Assembly: GCA_013112685.1 (NCBI GenBank)
Contig: JABFGC010000002.1
Coordinates: 2,242,902-2,306,901 of the forward strand
Reading direction: 5' to 3'
Length of the DNA: 64,000 nt
DNA from: Chloroflexota bacterium
Lineage (GTDB): Bacteria; Chloroflexota; Anaerolineae; Anaerolineales; Villigracilaceae
The position numbers were made by a program, and so were the translations under genes. Below the pieces are notes generated by a model. The model searched no databases, was not told where the DNA came from, and worked only from the letters and a program-made list of their open reading frames with translations. Below are positions 1 to 10,400 of this stretch, in pieces; position 1 is the stretch's first letter; each line of letters opens with the position of its first letter.

Positions 1-1494
1 GTGGACCATCGTTCGGACATTTACTCGCTCGGCGTGGTGTTGTACGAAATGCTGGCAGGGCGTCTGCCCTTCGACGGCGCTTCCTCGTTGGGCGTCATCC
101 TCAAACACATCACCGAGACGCCGCCGGTCATCGAAGGCGTTGGAGCGGAGATCCAAGCCGTCATCGAAAAGGCGCTGGCAAAAGACCCGGATAAACGTCA
201 TCAAAGCGCGCGCAGCCTGCTCGTGGATTTTTATCACGCGGTCGGGATGCACTCCGAAGCCGAGACGATCCATTCGCTTCGCATTCGGACCCCGTTCCCT
301 GTTTCTGAGCCAAAAAAGCGGACTCAACGCCGCCGCAGTTTCCTGTGGATCGGCGCAGGCGCGCTCGCCTGTGCCTGTGTCGGGGTTTTTCTCACAAGCG
401 CCGTCGGTCTCTCTGCGTTGACCTTGTTTCCGCACTCCACGCCCACGCCAGTCGCCGACACCGCCTCACACACCGAAGTCCCATCGGATTCGGTGAACCC
501 GCTTTCGCAGGAGTCGCCGCCGCCCGAATCATTTCTTGGGGTGCTGCGCTTCCAGGGCGCAATGGACCAGGTGACCATCAGCGCTTCCATCCCGGACCCG
601 GAAGCCGGATTCCAATACGAAGCCTGGCTCATAGACGACAGCGGCGAAGTCCTGAAAAGCCTGGGCATCCTTGAAAAGAACAACTCCGGTCAATACACGC
701 TGACCTACACTGACCCGCAGAGCCGCAACCTGTTGGATGGTTTCAACCGCATGGAAATCACGCTGGAAACCGTCCCGGATGCCAGCCCAAACCCATCCGA
801 AAATATCGCGTATTCGTCCGGCATTCCGGGCGGCGCATTGACTCACGTCCGGCATGTGCTGGTCAGTTTTGGAGCCACGCCCGGGCAGGTCGGTCTGGTC
901 AATGGGCTGGTGGATTCTGCCGCGCTTATCCAGGAATCAGCCGCAGCGCTGCAAACGGCGTATGAAAACGGCGACGATGAAGCCATGCAAGCCAGCGCCG
1001 AAGCCATCATCAACGTCATCGCCGGGAGCCAGAGCCAGGACTTCAAGGATTGGGATGGAGACGGAAAAATCAACAACCCCGGCGACGGCTACGGCTTGCT
1101 GTTAAACGGCGACCAGGCGGGATACATCGAAGGGACGATCACGCACGCCGAACTTTCCGCCGGCTCGGACGATGCCACCGCCAACATCAAACTGCACGGC
1201 GGACACGTCGCTGTCAGCGCGAGAAATGTCGAGGAATGGGCAACCCAGCTTCGGGACGTCGCGATGCGGATCGTTCAATCCGACGCCGACCAGGCCGCGG
1301 AAGCGGATATCCGCCTGCTGGTTTCGCTGGCAAATCAAATCCACGACGGCATTGATCTTGACGGAAGCGAAAGCATTGACCCGGTTCCCGGCGAGGGCGG
1401 GGCGGTCACGGCGTTGGAACATGCGGAGTACATGAGCGACATGCAGTTGATGGCTGGCGCAAATCAAATGCCCCCGGCGGACGCCAAACCATAA
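1..1494 (+). CDS. Ser/Thr protein kinase, C-terminal part (5' end outside window)
   Basis: The gene is cut by the window edge; only kinase subdomains IX-XI remain, beginning at the conserved DHRSDIYSLGVVLYEM segment. The kinase domain ends near visible residue 85. A single membrane segment lies at about residues 114-141, followed by a Pro/Ser/Thr-rich stalk and a roughly 310-residue extracytoplasmic domain. That domain contains an EF-hand/dockerin-like DWDGDGKINNPGDG stretch (about residue 350) and a second Asp-rich site (GIDLDGSESID, about residue 450). The same ectodomain occurs in the kinase at 15637-17711, so the two are paralogues. Known for PknB-type kinases: an extracellular sensor controls an intracellular kinase. 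The ligand is unknown; Ca2+ binding is inferred from the Asp pattern. Confidence 0.88.
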   Translation: MDHRSDIYSLGVVLYEMLAGRLPFDGASSLGVILKHITETPPVIEGVGAEIQAVIEKALAKDPDKRHQSARSLLVDFYHAVGMHSEAETIHSLRIRTPFPVSEPKKRTQRRRSFLWIGAGALACACVGVFLTSAVGLSALTLFPHSTPTPVADTASHTEVPSDSVNPLSQESPPPESFLGVLRFQGAMDQVTISASIPDPEAGFQYEAWLIDDSGEVLKSLGILEKNNSGQYTLTYTDPQSRNLLDGFNRMEITLETVPDASPNPSENIAYSSGIPGGALTHVRHVLVSFGATPGQVGLVNGLVDSAALIQESAAALQTAYENGDDEAMQASAEAIINVIAGSQSQDFKDWDGDGKINNPGDGYGLLLNGDQAGYIEGTITHAELSAGSDDATANIKLHGGHVAVSARNVEEWATQLRDVAMRIVQSDADQAAEADIRLLVSLANQIHDGIDLDGSESIDPVPGEGGAVTALEHAEYMSDMQLMAGANQMPPADAKP

Positions 1495-1607
1495 CCCGGC
1501 GGTTTGCAGCAGAGCGGGGCAGGCAAGGTATTCTCCATACCCTAGTAGGGTGTAAATTTCCGGGATGTCCTGTATAAACGAATGAGACCAGTCATAAGGA
1601 GATTGTC

Positions 1608-2807
1608 ATGGCAATCGTAACTGCTGAAACGTTTGTGCAAGCCCCGTTGAAATTCGCCTACCGCGCGTTCACGAATTCCACGTCCCTGCGCGAGTGGCTG
1701 TGCGACACCGCCACCGTGGAGCCGCATCCGCGCGGGCGCATGTACCTGTGGTGGCGCGGCGATTTCTACTCCAGCGGGCATTACCTGGCATTGGAAGAAA
1801 ACCAATGCGTCAAGTTCCGCTGGTATTCGAGCATAGACCCCGCCCCCACTGAAGTGACCGTCACCTTCACGGAGAAGGATGGCGGCGTGAACGTCCGCAT
1901 GGACCATGAAGTGCCGGACGATGAATCATGGAAAAAGATGGCGGTCGGCTTCCGCGAGAACTGGGAGAGCAGCCTGCGAAATCTCAAATCGGTTTTGGAA
2001 ACGGGCGTTGACCTGCGCATCGCCGAACGACCCATGCTGGGAATCGCGCCCGGCGATTTCACCGCGGAACAGGCGGCGGCGCTGGGGGTTCCCGTCCGCG
2101 AAGGGATACGGATTGACGGCACTGTGGATGGCATGGGCGCGCAGCGAGCCGGACTGCAACGGGATGACGTCCTCGTGGGGATGGCTGGCAAACCCATCAC
2201 CAGCGATTTCAACAGCCTGCCCATCGCCCTCGAAGGCAAAAGAGGCGGCGACGTTGTCGAAGTTGTCTTCTATCGCGGAGCGGAGAAGAAAACCGTCAAC
2301 ATGGAGTTGAGCAAACGTCCCATGCCGGATGTGCCATTCGACCCGGTCCAACTTGCCAAACAGGCACGCGAACTGATCGAACCCGCCCTGGCAGAGTTGG
2401 AAAAATGTTTCGAGGGGTACACCGACGAACAAGCCATGCAGAGACCCGACCCCAGGGAATGGAGCGCCCTGGAGATCGTGGCGCATCTCGTTCACGGCGA
2501 ACGCTTCAATACGCACTATCTTGCCAGCCTGATTGACGGCTACGAACTCATCACCGACGGGTTCGGCACCAACATCACTGCGCAGGCGGAAGCGACGGTG
2601 AAGGTGAATCCCTCCATCAAACTCATGCTCACCGAACTGCGCCGCAGCGTGGAAGAAGTGTTTGCGTTCACGGCGTTGATTCCGCCGGAGTTCGTCGCCA
2701 ACAAGGGCAGTTATCACCGTTACGGCTTCAACCTGCTCCAGCCGGATCTTCACATTGGGGCGCACACCCAGCAGATCAAAGATGCGCTTGCCGCGGCGAA
2801 ACGATAA
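1608..2807 (+). CDS. SRPBCC (AHSA1-like) + PDZ + DinB-like three-domain protein
   Basis: A 399-aa cytoplasmic protein with a good ribosome-binding site (AAGGAG) before the ATG. Residues about 1-130 resemble an AHSA1/SRPBCC ligand-binding fold (the start TFVQAPLKFAYRAFTNSTSLREWL is typical). Residues about 150-235 form a PDZ-like domain with the hallmark segment GAQRAGLQRDDVLVGMAGKP. Residues about 255-399 resemble a DinB/DfsB four-helix domain (EWSALEIVAHLVHGERF, with further His residues near the end). No signal peptide or membrane segment is seen. The gene is convergent with cinA and ends at a hairpin terminator. The combined function is not known; domain assignment is by motif recognition. 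Confidence 0.75.
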   Translation: MAIVTAETFVQAPLKFAYRAFTNSTSLREWLCDTATVEPHPRGRMYLWWRGDFYSSGHYLALEENQCVKFRWYSSIDPAPTEVTVTFTEKDGGVNVRMDHEVPDDESWKKMAVGFRENWESSLRNLKSVLETGVDLRIAERPMLGIAPGDFTAEQAAALGVPVREGIRIDGTVDGMGAQRAGLQRDDVLVGMAGKPITSDFNSLPIALEGKRGGDVVEVVFYRGAEKKTVNMELSKRPMPDVPFDPVQLAKQARELIEPALAELEKCFEGYTDEQAMQRPDPREWSALEIVAHLVHGERFNTHYLASLIDGYELITDGFGTNITAQAEATVKVNPSIKLMLTELRRSVEEVFAFTALIPPEFVANKGSYHRYGFNLLQPDLHIGAHTQQIKDALAAAKR

Positions 2808-2812
2808 ACGCC

Positions 2813-2842
2813 AAAACGGACAGTCAACAGGCTGTCCGTTTT
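2813..2842. terminator. Bidirectional-type hairpin terminator
   Basis: An 11-bp perfect inverted repeat (2813-2823 with 2832-2842) has A-rich and T-rich flanks. It sits between the convergent SRPBCC-PDZ-DinB gene and cinA, so it can serve both strands. Confidence 0.75.
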
Positions 2843-2914
2843 GATTTAACGAAGCGGGTAGGATAAGGCTGGGAGTTGGCTGTCAGCCCACGCCGGGGGA
2901 AGAGGCGAGGTACG

Positions 2915-3403
2915 TCATTCCGTGAGTCTTCCTTCAAGATAATCGAGGATGAATTGCAGCGCGGCTTCGCTGGAGTAGCGCTTGTTCTGCTCCCGGTCTC
3001 CATCCCAAATGAAGTGCCGCGTCCACTCGCCCTCGGGCGTGACCAGACCCAGCCAGGTGGTGCCCACCGGTTTTTCTGCTGTGCCCCCGCCCGGACCCGC
3101 AATACCGCTGACGCTGATGGCGATGGCGGCGCCCAAGGCGTTTCGCGCGCCCCGCGCCATTTCGAGGACGGTTTCCTGCGAAACCGCGCCTTTGGTATTG
3201 AGCGTATCCCATGAAACGTCGAGCAGGGCGGCTTTGGCTTCGTACGAGTAAGCGACGATGCCGCCCAGAAAATACGCGGACGATCCGGCGACATCGGTGA
3301 TGCGGTCTGAGATCAGCCCGCCGGTGCAGGATTCGGCTGTGGCAATGGTCAGGTTGCGGTGAGTCAATATCTTGCCTATACGCAGTTCAAGGCTGGTCTT
3401 CAT
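2915..3403 (-). CDS. cinA: CinA C-terminal-type nicotinamide-nucleotide amidase
   Basis: A 162-aa stand-alone CinA C-terminal domain, which in characterised members deamidates nicotinamide mononucleotide in NAD salvage. The family signature TAESCTGGLISDRITDVAGS is at residues about 21-40, followed by GGIVAYSYEAK and the VSGIAGPGGGT glycine-rich loop near residue 100. The N-terminal MoaB-like pyrophosphatase domain of long CinA proteins is absent, as in PncC/YgaD-type short forms. The start is supported by a CTGGAGA ribosome-binding site 6 nt upstream. The gene is divergent from the HTH-adhesin module, with about 265 nt between them. Confidence 0.9.
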   Translation of the reverse strand: MKTSLELRIGKILTHRNLTIATAESCTGGLISDRITDVAGSSAYFLGGIVAYSYEAKAALLDVSWDTLNTKGAVSQETVLEMARGARNALGAAIAISVSGIAGPGGGTAEKPVGTTWLGLVTPEGEWTRHFIWDGDREQNKRYSSEAALQFILDYLEGRLTE

Positions 3404-3485
3404 TGTATCTCCAGGTGGTATCCGCTCATCCAGGATGCTCAGGTGGTATTTTATCGTAGCGGTGGAATTTGCAAGGCAAAAGGGC

Positions 3486-3513
3486 TTGACTTTTCAACAA
3501 ATCTCATTAAAAT
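3486..3513 (+). promoter_or_regulatory. Sigma-70-type promoter of module 1
   Basis: TTGACT (3486-3491) and TAAAAT (3508-3513) are separated by 16 bp. The downstream stretch AATACCCTTAATGCCTTTCAA is nearly repeated after the promoter at 6977-7005, so promoter and leader were duplicated with the gene module. The leader to the next start codon is about 150 nt. Confidence 0.7.
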
Positions 3514-3669
3514 ACCCTTAATGCCTTTCAAATTTGTAAGGTTGCGGTGAAGGCAGAAATTTTTTCGGCACAGACAAAAATTTATTTTTATTTCTGTTTC
3601 AATTCTGTTTTTTGCAACAAATTTTAAACCGGGTTTTCCAGCGGATTTTTCATCCCAAGGAGGAAGGCT

Positions 3670-3894
3670 ATGAAAAGCAGAGTGCAGGAAATTGCCGAAC
3701 GCATCAACATGTCGTACGATGAGTTCATGGGGGAGATGCGCAAACTCGGATGCAGCATGCCGACTTCACTAAAAATTTGGAGGGGCGAGTACGAACATTT
3801 CAAAGACTTTTCCGACAACAATCTCCAATTGAGTAATCTTCGCAAAGCCGCGGTGGTGTTGAAGGTCGTCACCGGAACGCTGCTGACAAGATGA
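3670..3894 (+). CDS. Small HTH-like protein, module 1
   Basis: A 74-aa protein with a strong AAGGAGG ribosome-binding site. It begins MKSRVQEIAERINMSYDEF and ends with SNLRKAAVVLKVVTGTLL, a layout reminiscent of compact Cro/C1 (XRE-type) helix-turn-helix proteins, with helices for DNA contact around residues 20-45. It is about 85% identical to the 74-aa protein at 7095-7319. Each copy sits directly upstream of a giant sortase-fused repeat protein, so a role in regulating that gene is the simplest inference. No enzymatic motif is present. I am sure it is a gene (duplicated, conserved, good start) but unsure of DNA binding. Confidence 0.7.
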   Translation: MKSRVQEIAERINMSYDEFMGEMRKLGCSMPTSLKIWRGEYEHFKDFSDNNLQLSNLRKAAVVLKVVTGTLLTR

Positions 3895-3997
3895 AACGAA
3901 CCCCGCAATTCCCCCATTTTCCAGGCATCACTCGTCGAACCCAGACGAACGTTGAAACACAGTCCAATCCAAACCATTTGCAAGCAAGGAGGTCGAA

Positions 3998-6809
3998 ATG
4001 AATCACAGGTGGATTTCAAAACTTTTATCTGCAATCACGATTGCAATGCTGGTGATGACCATCGTTCCCGTCACACCGGCAAGGGCGGACACAACAGCGG
4101 AACTGATCCCAATGGCGCCTGGCACATACACGGCATGGGCAAACGGGGTTGCCGAGGTCAACGAAGGCATTGCGGCTGCCAGCTGCGGTGATGCAGACCG
4201 CATCGTCACCAACGTCGTCAATGCACGCGAATCCTACACGGTCTCTTTGGCATCCATTCCCGATGGAAGCACTATTACCAGCATCGAGATCCGCGCTGCG
4301 GACCGGGGGGAAACCAATCCGAATGGAACGTATGCAACCTTTGTCCGTTTCAATGGGGTGGACAGTGCCAATTCCGCCACACATACGGCAACGGGCAACA
4401 GCGGCGAATGCACGGGGTTTCCAATTGACACATTTGACGTCACCGATACGATTAAGGATGGCACTACGACGCTTCAAATCGGCGTCATCAAAATCAACAA
4501 CATTGCCCTGCGGGTCGGCGTCCTGTCGGCGTTCGTGACCTATACTCCCCCCACTCCCGCCAACGACCCTCCCGTGATAACCGCTCCCGCCTCGATTGCG
4601 GTGACGGAAGACGTCGCCTCTCCGCTGACGGGCAACTCCTTTAGCGACCCGGATGCAGGCGCCGCAAGCGTCACGGTCACTCTCAGCGTCCCATCGGGTA
4701 CGCTTTCCGCTACGAGCGGCGGGGGCGTAACCGCTACAGGGGGTGGAACCGGCACTGTCACATTGAGCGGCTCAATCGCAAATATCAATACTTTCATTGC
4801 CGCCAGCAATGTCAGTTTTACAACGGCGTTGAACGCAACCGCAACTGTGGTTCTGACCGTTGATATTAACGATGAAGGCAATACAGGAACGGGCGGTCCG
4901 CAGAGCGCAAACACAACCGTGGACCTTATCGTTACAGCAGTGGACGATCCTCCGGTTGCCGTGGATGACAGCGCCACGCTGAACGAGAACGATCCCGCCA
5001 CACTGATTGACGTCCTTGCCAACGATACCGATGTGGATGGCGGAACCATGCAGGTTGCCGCAGTGAGCGCCGCCTCCAACGGGACCGCCACCAACAACAC
5101 CACCAGCGTCTCCTACCAACCCGACACGGGCTTCTGCGGCGGCGACTCCTTCACCTACACCCTCAACGGCGGCTCGACAGCGACGGTGGATGTCACCATC
5201 AACTGCACGGACGATCCCCCCGTCGCCGTGGATGACAACTTCACCGTCCCCGGCAACACCACCTCCACCCTCGATGTCCTCGCCAACGACACCGACACCG
5301 ACGGCGGACCGATGCAGATTGCCTCGGTGGGAACCGCCTCCAATGGGACTCCGACCAATAACACCACCGACGTCTCCTATACCCCCAACACCGATTACTG
5401 CGGTCTTGACTCCTTCACCTACACCTTGAACGGCGGCTCGAGCGCCACCGTGGACCTGACCGTCGCCTGCTCGCCCGTCTTCACCAGCGCCGACAACACC
5501 TCCTTCGACTTCGGCTTCCCCGGCTCCTTCAACGTCACCGCCGTCGGCAATCCCTCCACCATGACCATCACCCTCACCGGCGCTCCGGCTGGCATCTCCC
5601 TGACCGACAACGGCGACGGCACCGCCACCCTCGACGGCGACGGCACCACCCCCTGTCGGTGTCTATCCACTCATCCTCACCGCCAACAACGGCGTCCCGC
5701 CCAACGGCATCCAGAACTTCACCCTCACCGTCCGCAACGGCCCCACCGCCACCAACATCAACTCCATCCCCGATACCGGCAACGGCAGCGTCAGCGAGAA
5801 CGAGAGCATCCCCAACACCCTCGGCATCACCCAGTTCATCGTCACCTTCAACACCGATGTCTACGATCCCGCCGGGGACAGCGACGCCGATGACGTGACC
5901 AATCCCGCCAACTACATGCTCGTCCGCAGTGTCAGCGGCACCTTCGCCACGGTCAGTTGTGTGGGCGGGGTGGTTGCGCCCGATGTGGCGATCTCGGTGG
6001 ACTCGGTCGCCTACTCCAACAATGGCGGCGCGGGCCCCTTCACTGCCACATTGTCCATCAACAGTGGACTGCCGCTCAACGTGGACGGCTTCTACCGGTT
6101 GTACATCTGCGGCACCACGTCCATTGTGGATGCGGACAATCCGGGGCTTGCCCCGGCAGGCGATGGCGTCAATCCCGGCACCGACTTCGTCCGCAGCTTC
6201 CGCATCTCGCCTCCCGGAGGCGGGGGTGGCGGTGGCGGCGATGACGACGACGATGACAACGAAGCAGTTGCCGCTTCCGTGACCCAAGGCGGAGTGCCGA
6301 TCCCGTCCACAGGTTTTGCCCCTGACCGGATCACCCGCCTGCCTGCGCAGACCTCCGCCTACAAAGCCAGCGGCTTGAGCCTCGAAATCCCTTCGCTCAG
6401 CCTGACGATGCCCATTATGGGCGTGGAGTTCAACGGCACAACCTGGGATGTCACTTGGCTGGGCAAGAATGCCGGATACCTGGCGGGCTCCGCTTATCCG
6501 ACCTGGAACGGCAACAGCATACTGACCGGTCACGTCACCGATGCGAACGGCAAACCCGGCCCCTTCGCCTATCTTAACGAGTTGAAGCCTGGGCAGAAGA
6601 TCTACATCCACAACGACGGTTTGACTTACGTCTATGAAGTGCGCACGAGCGGTTTGATCCTGCCGTCGAGCATCAGGACTCTCTTCCGTCACGAGGAGGA
6701 TGCCTGGCTCTCGCTGGTCACCTGCGAGAACTTCAACCAGCAGACCGGCACATTTGCGAACCGGCGTTTAATCCGCGCCGTGCTCATCAGCATCATTCCG
6801 ACCAAATAG
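3998..6809 (+). CDS. Secreted repeat protein with C-terminal sortase domain, module 1 (one frameshift)
   Basis: About 936 aa once one extra C in the run at 5649-5654 is removed (the duplicate at 14275 has one fewer). It has a signal peptide (residues 1-30, ending TPARADT) and a strong AGGAGG site. The N-terminal beta domain is followed by a cadherin-like segment and two 89-residue repeats (4943-5209 and from 5210) of the VLANDTD type. After them come a putative Ig-like region, a Gly8-Asp7 linker (about 6217-6258) and the motif IPSTG (6300-6314). The C-terminal ~150 residues form a sortase domain with His (6531), TLVTC-type Cys in LVTCENF (6723) and a following RR (6762). A sortase fused to its potential substrate is unusual. 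Surface anchoring is inferred. Confidence 0.88.
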
Positions 6810-6817
6810 CTCAACCA

Positions 6818-6849
6818 TCGGCAGGCGGTCTTTTGAGACCGCCTGCCGA
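6818..6849 (+). terminator. Hairpin after module 1 repeat protein
   Basis: A 13-bp perfect stem (6818-6830 with 6837-6849) with a TTTTGA loop begins nine bases after the stop codon. There is no T-tract after it, so efficiency is uncertain. The stem core matches that of the terminator after module 2 (15454-15489). Confidence 0.6.
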
Positions 6850-6976
6850 ACTCGGGATAGGGGTGGATGCCATCGGCGTTGATTACCTTTATATATCGGT
6901 CCTCGGTTTTGCCACATGGCGGCAATCATCTCTGGTAAACGCCAATGTGTCTACACAGATGCGATGCGGCAATTGC

Positions 6977-7005
6977 TTGACTTCTGACCGACTGGTTATT
7001 AAAAT
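6977..7005 (+). promoter_or_regulatory. Sigma-70-type promoter of module 2
   Basis: TTGACT (6977-6982) and TAAAAT (7000-7005) are spaced 17 bp apart. The -10 region and the next 20 nt are nearly identical to the module 1 promoter, showing a conserved, probably co-regulated leader. Confidence 0.7.
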
Positions 7006-7094
7006 ATCCTTAATGCCTTTCAAGAGTTAGGGATATTTCACATCACGTTTGAAGTCGAAACCCCGTTCAATTTTCGATGCAAGGATAGCAAACG

Positions 7095-7319
7095 ATGAAA
7101 AGCAGAGTACAGGAACTGGCTGAACGCATAAATATGTCGTGTGATGAGTTTGTCGGCGAAATGCGCAAATTAGGATGCAGCGAACCAACTGCGCTAAAAA
7201 TCTGGAGGGGCGAGTACGAAAATTTCGAAGATTTTTCCGACAACAACCTCCAACTAAGCAACCTTCGCAAAGCGGCGGTGGTTCTTAAGGTAATCACAGG
7301 GACTTTGCTGCCAAAATGA
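7095..7319 (+). CDS. Small HTH-like protein, module 2
   Basis: A 74-aa paralogue of the protein at 3670-3894, starting MKSRVQELAERINMSCDEF and ending AAVVLKVITGTLLPK. Substitutions are scattered and conservative, so both copies look to be under selection. It precedes the second, much larger sortase-fused protein by about 100 nt. Function unknown; an XRE-like DNA-binding fold is the best guess. Confidence 0.7.
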   Translation: MKSRVQELAERINMSCDEFVGEMRKLGCSEPTALKIWRGEYENFEDFSDNNLQLSNLRKAAVVLKVITGTLLPK

Positions 7320-7418
7320 AACGCTTCACATTCGAGTTTGTTTATTGACGCGCTCCTCCCCCTGCGGGCGGCGGCGTTCTTACTTTTCTTTATTACAACC
7401 GGCAAAGTGAGGAAATTT

Positions 7419-10400
7419 ATGAAAAACAATTTGTTTTCAAAGGTTTTATCCGCAATTATGATCGGGATAATTGCCGTTGTGGCCCCTGCCGGTTGCGCCG
7501 GCAAGGGCGGCGACCAGCGTGCTCAATGCGTGGACAAATATCGCCTCCACCGGTACGTCTGGAAATGTGGGGACGATCAGCGCCGGTAACCTGACCGTTT
7601 CAGCGGGCGCGAATCGGCTTTTTGTAGCGGCGGTCTGCATGGAATTGAGCGGACCCAACAACTTCACGAGTCTCGACATGGCGCTTGGGGGAACGCAATT
7701 GACCCAGATAGGATCCACAGAAAATTCCAATATCCAGGAACATTGTTACATGGGATACCTCTTGGACAGTCAGATCCCGGCTGGGTTAAATACGTTGACG
7801 GTCCCCTATGATATCACTGGCGCATCAACCATAGCGGGGGCGCATATTTATTGGGCTTCCTATGCAGGCGTAAACCAGACGTCACCGCTCAGCGATTCGA
7901 ATACGAACACAAACAACGCGGCAAACGTGACCTTCGGGCAGCAAATAGATTATTTGTTGAACGGCGTAACTTTTTATGTGGCGGGAAACCCGGGCACGCC
8001 CGCCACCATGACGCCGCCCGCCGGTCCGCCTGCGTTTTCGCAACTGCTTGAGACGACCAGCAACGGTCACTCCAGTTTTATCGGGAGCATTTCAAGCGTT
8101 CCACACACGACAAGCGGTTTCTATGCCGGAACCACCACCGTCACATTCGGGGGTACAACCGGCGCCAGGTCTTCGCTTGTCGTTGCTTCCTTGAGACCGT
8201 TCGATGGCGTCACGACGACCGGCGCAGCCTCAGCGACGCCCCTCACCTCAAGCACGGTCAGCGTGTCCATGCCGTATACGAACGACGACAACGCCAACAA
8301 CACGTACACGATTGAGTACAAGTTATCGTCATCCGGCACGTGGACAACGTGGGTTTCCAATGCCGCGCACTCCGCCTCCCCATATACGAACACGATCACC
8401 GGACTGCTCCCCATAACCAGTTACGATGTGCGGGTCACTTACAATGACGCCGACGGCGTCAATGGAACAAACCCTCAAGTAATCAGCAATATCGTCACTC
8501 CAGCGTGCAGTTCTTCCCTGACCTATACCGCCCCGGCAGGGACGGACAGGGTGGTCGTCGTCGTGGTCACCAATGAACTAGGCGGCAATCCCTCCAACGT
8601 TCAAATTGGAGGCGTGGCTGCCACCACCATCACAACGCAAAACAACGGAAACTCCCGCATATTCACGGGTTATCGAGCCATTGGCACTTCTGCCGTTCCG
8701 CAGACGATGAACGTAACCGCGACCAATGGCGAGTGTATTTACGCCAACACCTACACTTACATCATCCAAGCCGCCGGAAACGGGCCCGCCAACACAATAA
8801 ACAGCATTGCGACCGGCACTTCGAACGGCGGCGTCACCACCACAACCGCGTCCGTGTTCAACGCCGCGGCTGGGGGCCGTCAATAACGCGGCAGGCGGAC
8901 GAGTCATCTATGCCATCGCTCTTAACCAGGGTTCTGCCAACGGACAGGTTGACCTCGCCACATCCACAGCCTGGACGTTCACTGAACTTTTTGACGGCTT
9001 CGAGGGCAACGGCGGAAACCGCACCTGCGTGGGAGAAAGCGCGACCACCAGCGCCGGTTCAGCCGTCGTGAGCGTTGGCGCTACGGTCGCCCATAACCGG
9101 TCGGCCCTGGTTGCATTTGCATTGAATCCTTCCAACACCCCGCCCACGATCCAAACGCCGATTGCGGACGTGAACGTCAATGAAGACGCCGCCAACACGG
9201 TCTTCAACCTGCACAACAATTTCCAGGACGCGGAATCGGCGGACGCCGCATTAACTTATACCGTCCAAGCCAACACCAATCCCGGGCTGTTTACCTCGGT
9301 TGATATTTCAAACCCGACGGCGTTTACCCTCGATTATGCGCCGGATGCAAACGGCACATCCAACATCACCATCCGCGCCACAGACCCGGGCGGCTTGTTC
9401 GTGGAAGATACATTTACCGTCACCGTCGCCGCCGTCAACGACGCCCCGGCTTTCACAGCGGGACCAAACCAAACGGTCAATGAAGATGCGGGCGCGCAAA
9501 CGGTGGCAGGCTGGGCAACCGGCATCTCCGCCGGCCCTGCCGACGAATCCGCTCAGACATTGACCTTCAATGTATCCAACGATAACAACGCGCTGTTTTC
9601 GGTTCAGCCCGCCGTCGCCACAAACGGAACGCTCTCGTACACTCCCGCCCCCAACGCCAATGGTTCGGCGATTGTCACGTTGAGTCTCAGCGACAACGGC
9701 GGAACTGCGAACGGCGGCGTGGACACCAGCGCCCCGCAGACTTTCACCATCACCGTCAACCCGGTGGACGACCTGCCGGTTGCAGTGGATGACAACGCTA
9801 CTGTGAATGAGGATGATCCCGCCACAATCATTGACGTGCTCGCCAACGACACCGACATTGACGGCGGGGCCGATGCAGGTCGCTGCGGTGGGAGCCGCCT
9901 CCAACGGGACTGTTAGCAACAACACGACCGATGTCTCCTACCAGCCGAATGCGGATTACTGCGGACCCGACTCCTTCACTTACACTTTGAACGGCGGCTC
10001 GACAGCGACTGTGAATGTCACGGTCAATTGCGTGGACGACGCCCCCGTCGCGGTCAACGATAATGCAACTTTGACCGAAGATGACCCCGCCACGATCATT
10101 GATGTCCTTGCCAACGACACGGACATTGACAGCGGACCGATGCAGGTCGTTTCGGTGGGAACGGCTTCCAACGGAAGCGTTACCAACAATACCACTGACG
10201 TTTCCTACCAGCCGGATGCCGACTTCTGCGGCAATGACTCGTTCACCTACACCCTCAACGGCGGCTCAACAGCGACTGTGAACGTCACAGTCAATTGCGT
10301 GGACGACGCCCCAGTTGCCGTCAACGACAATGCAACTTTGACCGAGGATGATCCCGCCACAATCATTGACGTGCTCGCTAACGACACCGACATTGACAGC

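Noticed and set aside
6217..6258. Poly-Gly/poly-Asp stretch as a possible frameshift or sequencing artefact
   Set aside because: The same Gly8-Asp linker appears in the duplicate at 14840-14885 in the correct frame, so it is a real linker.
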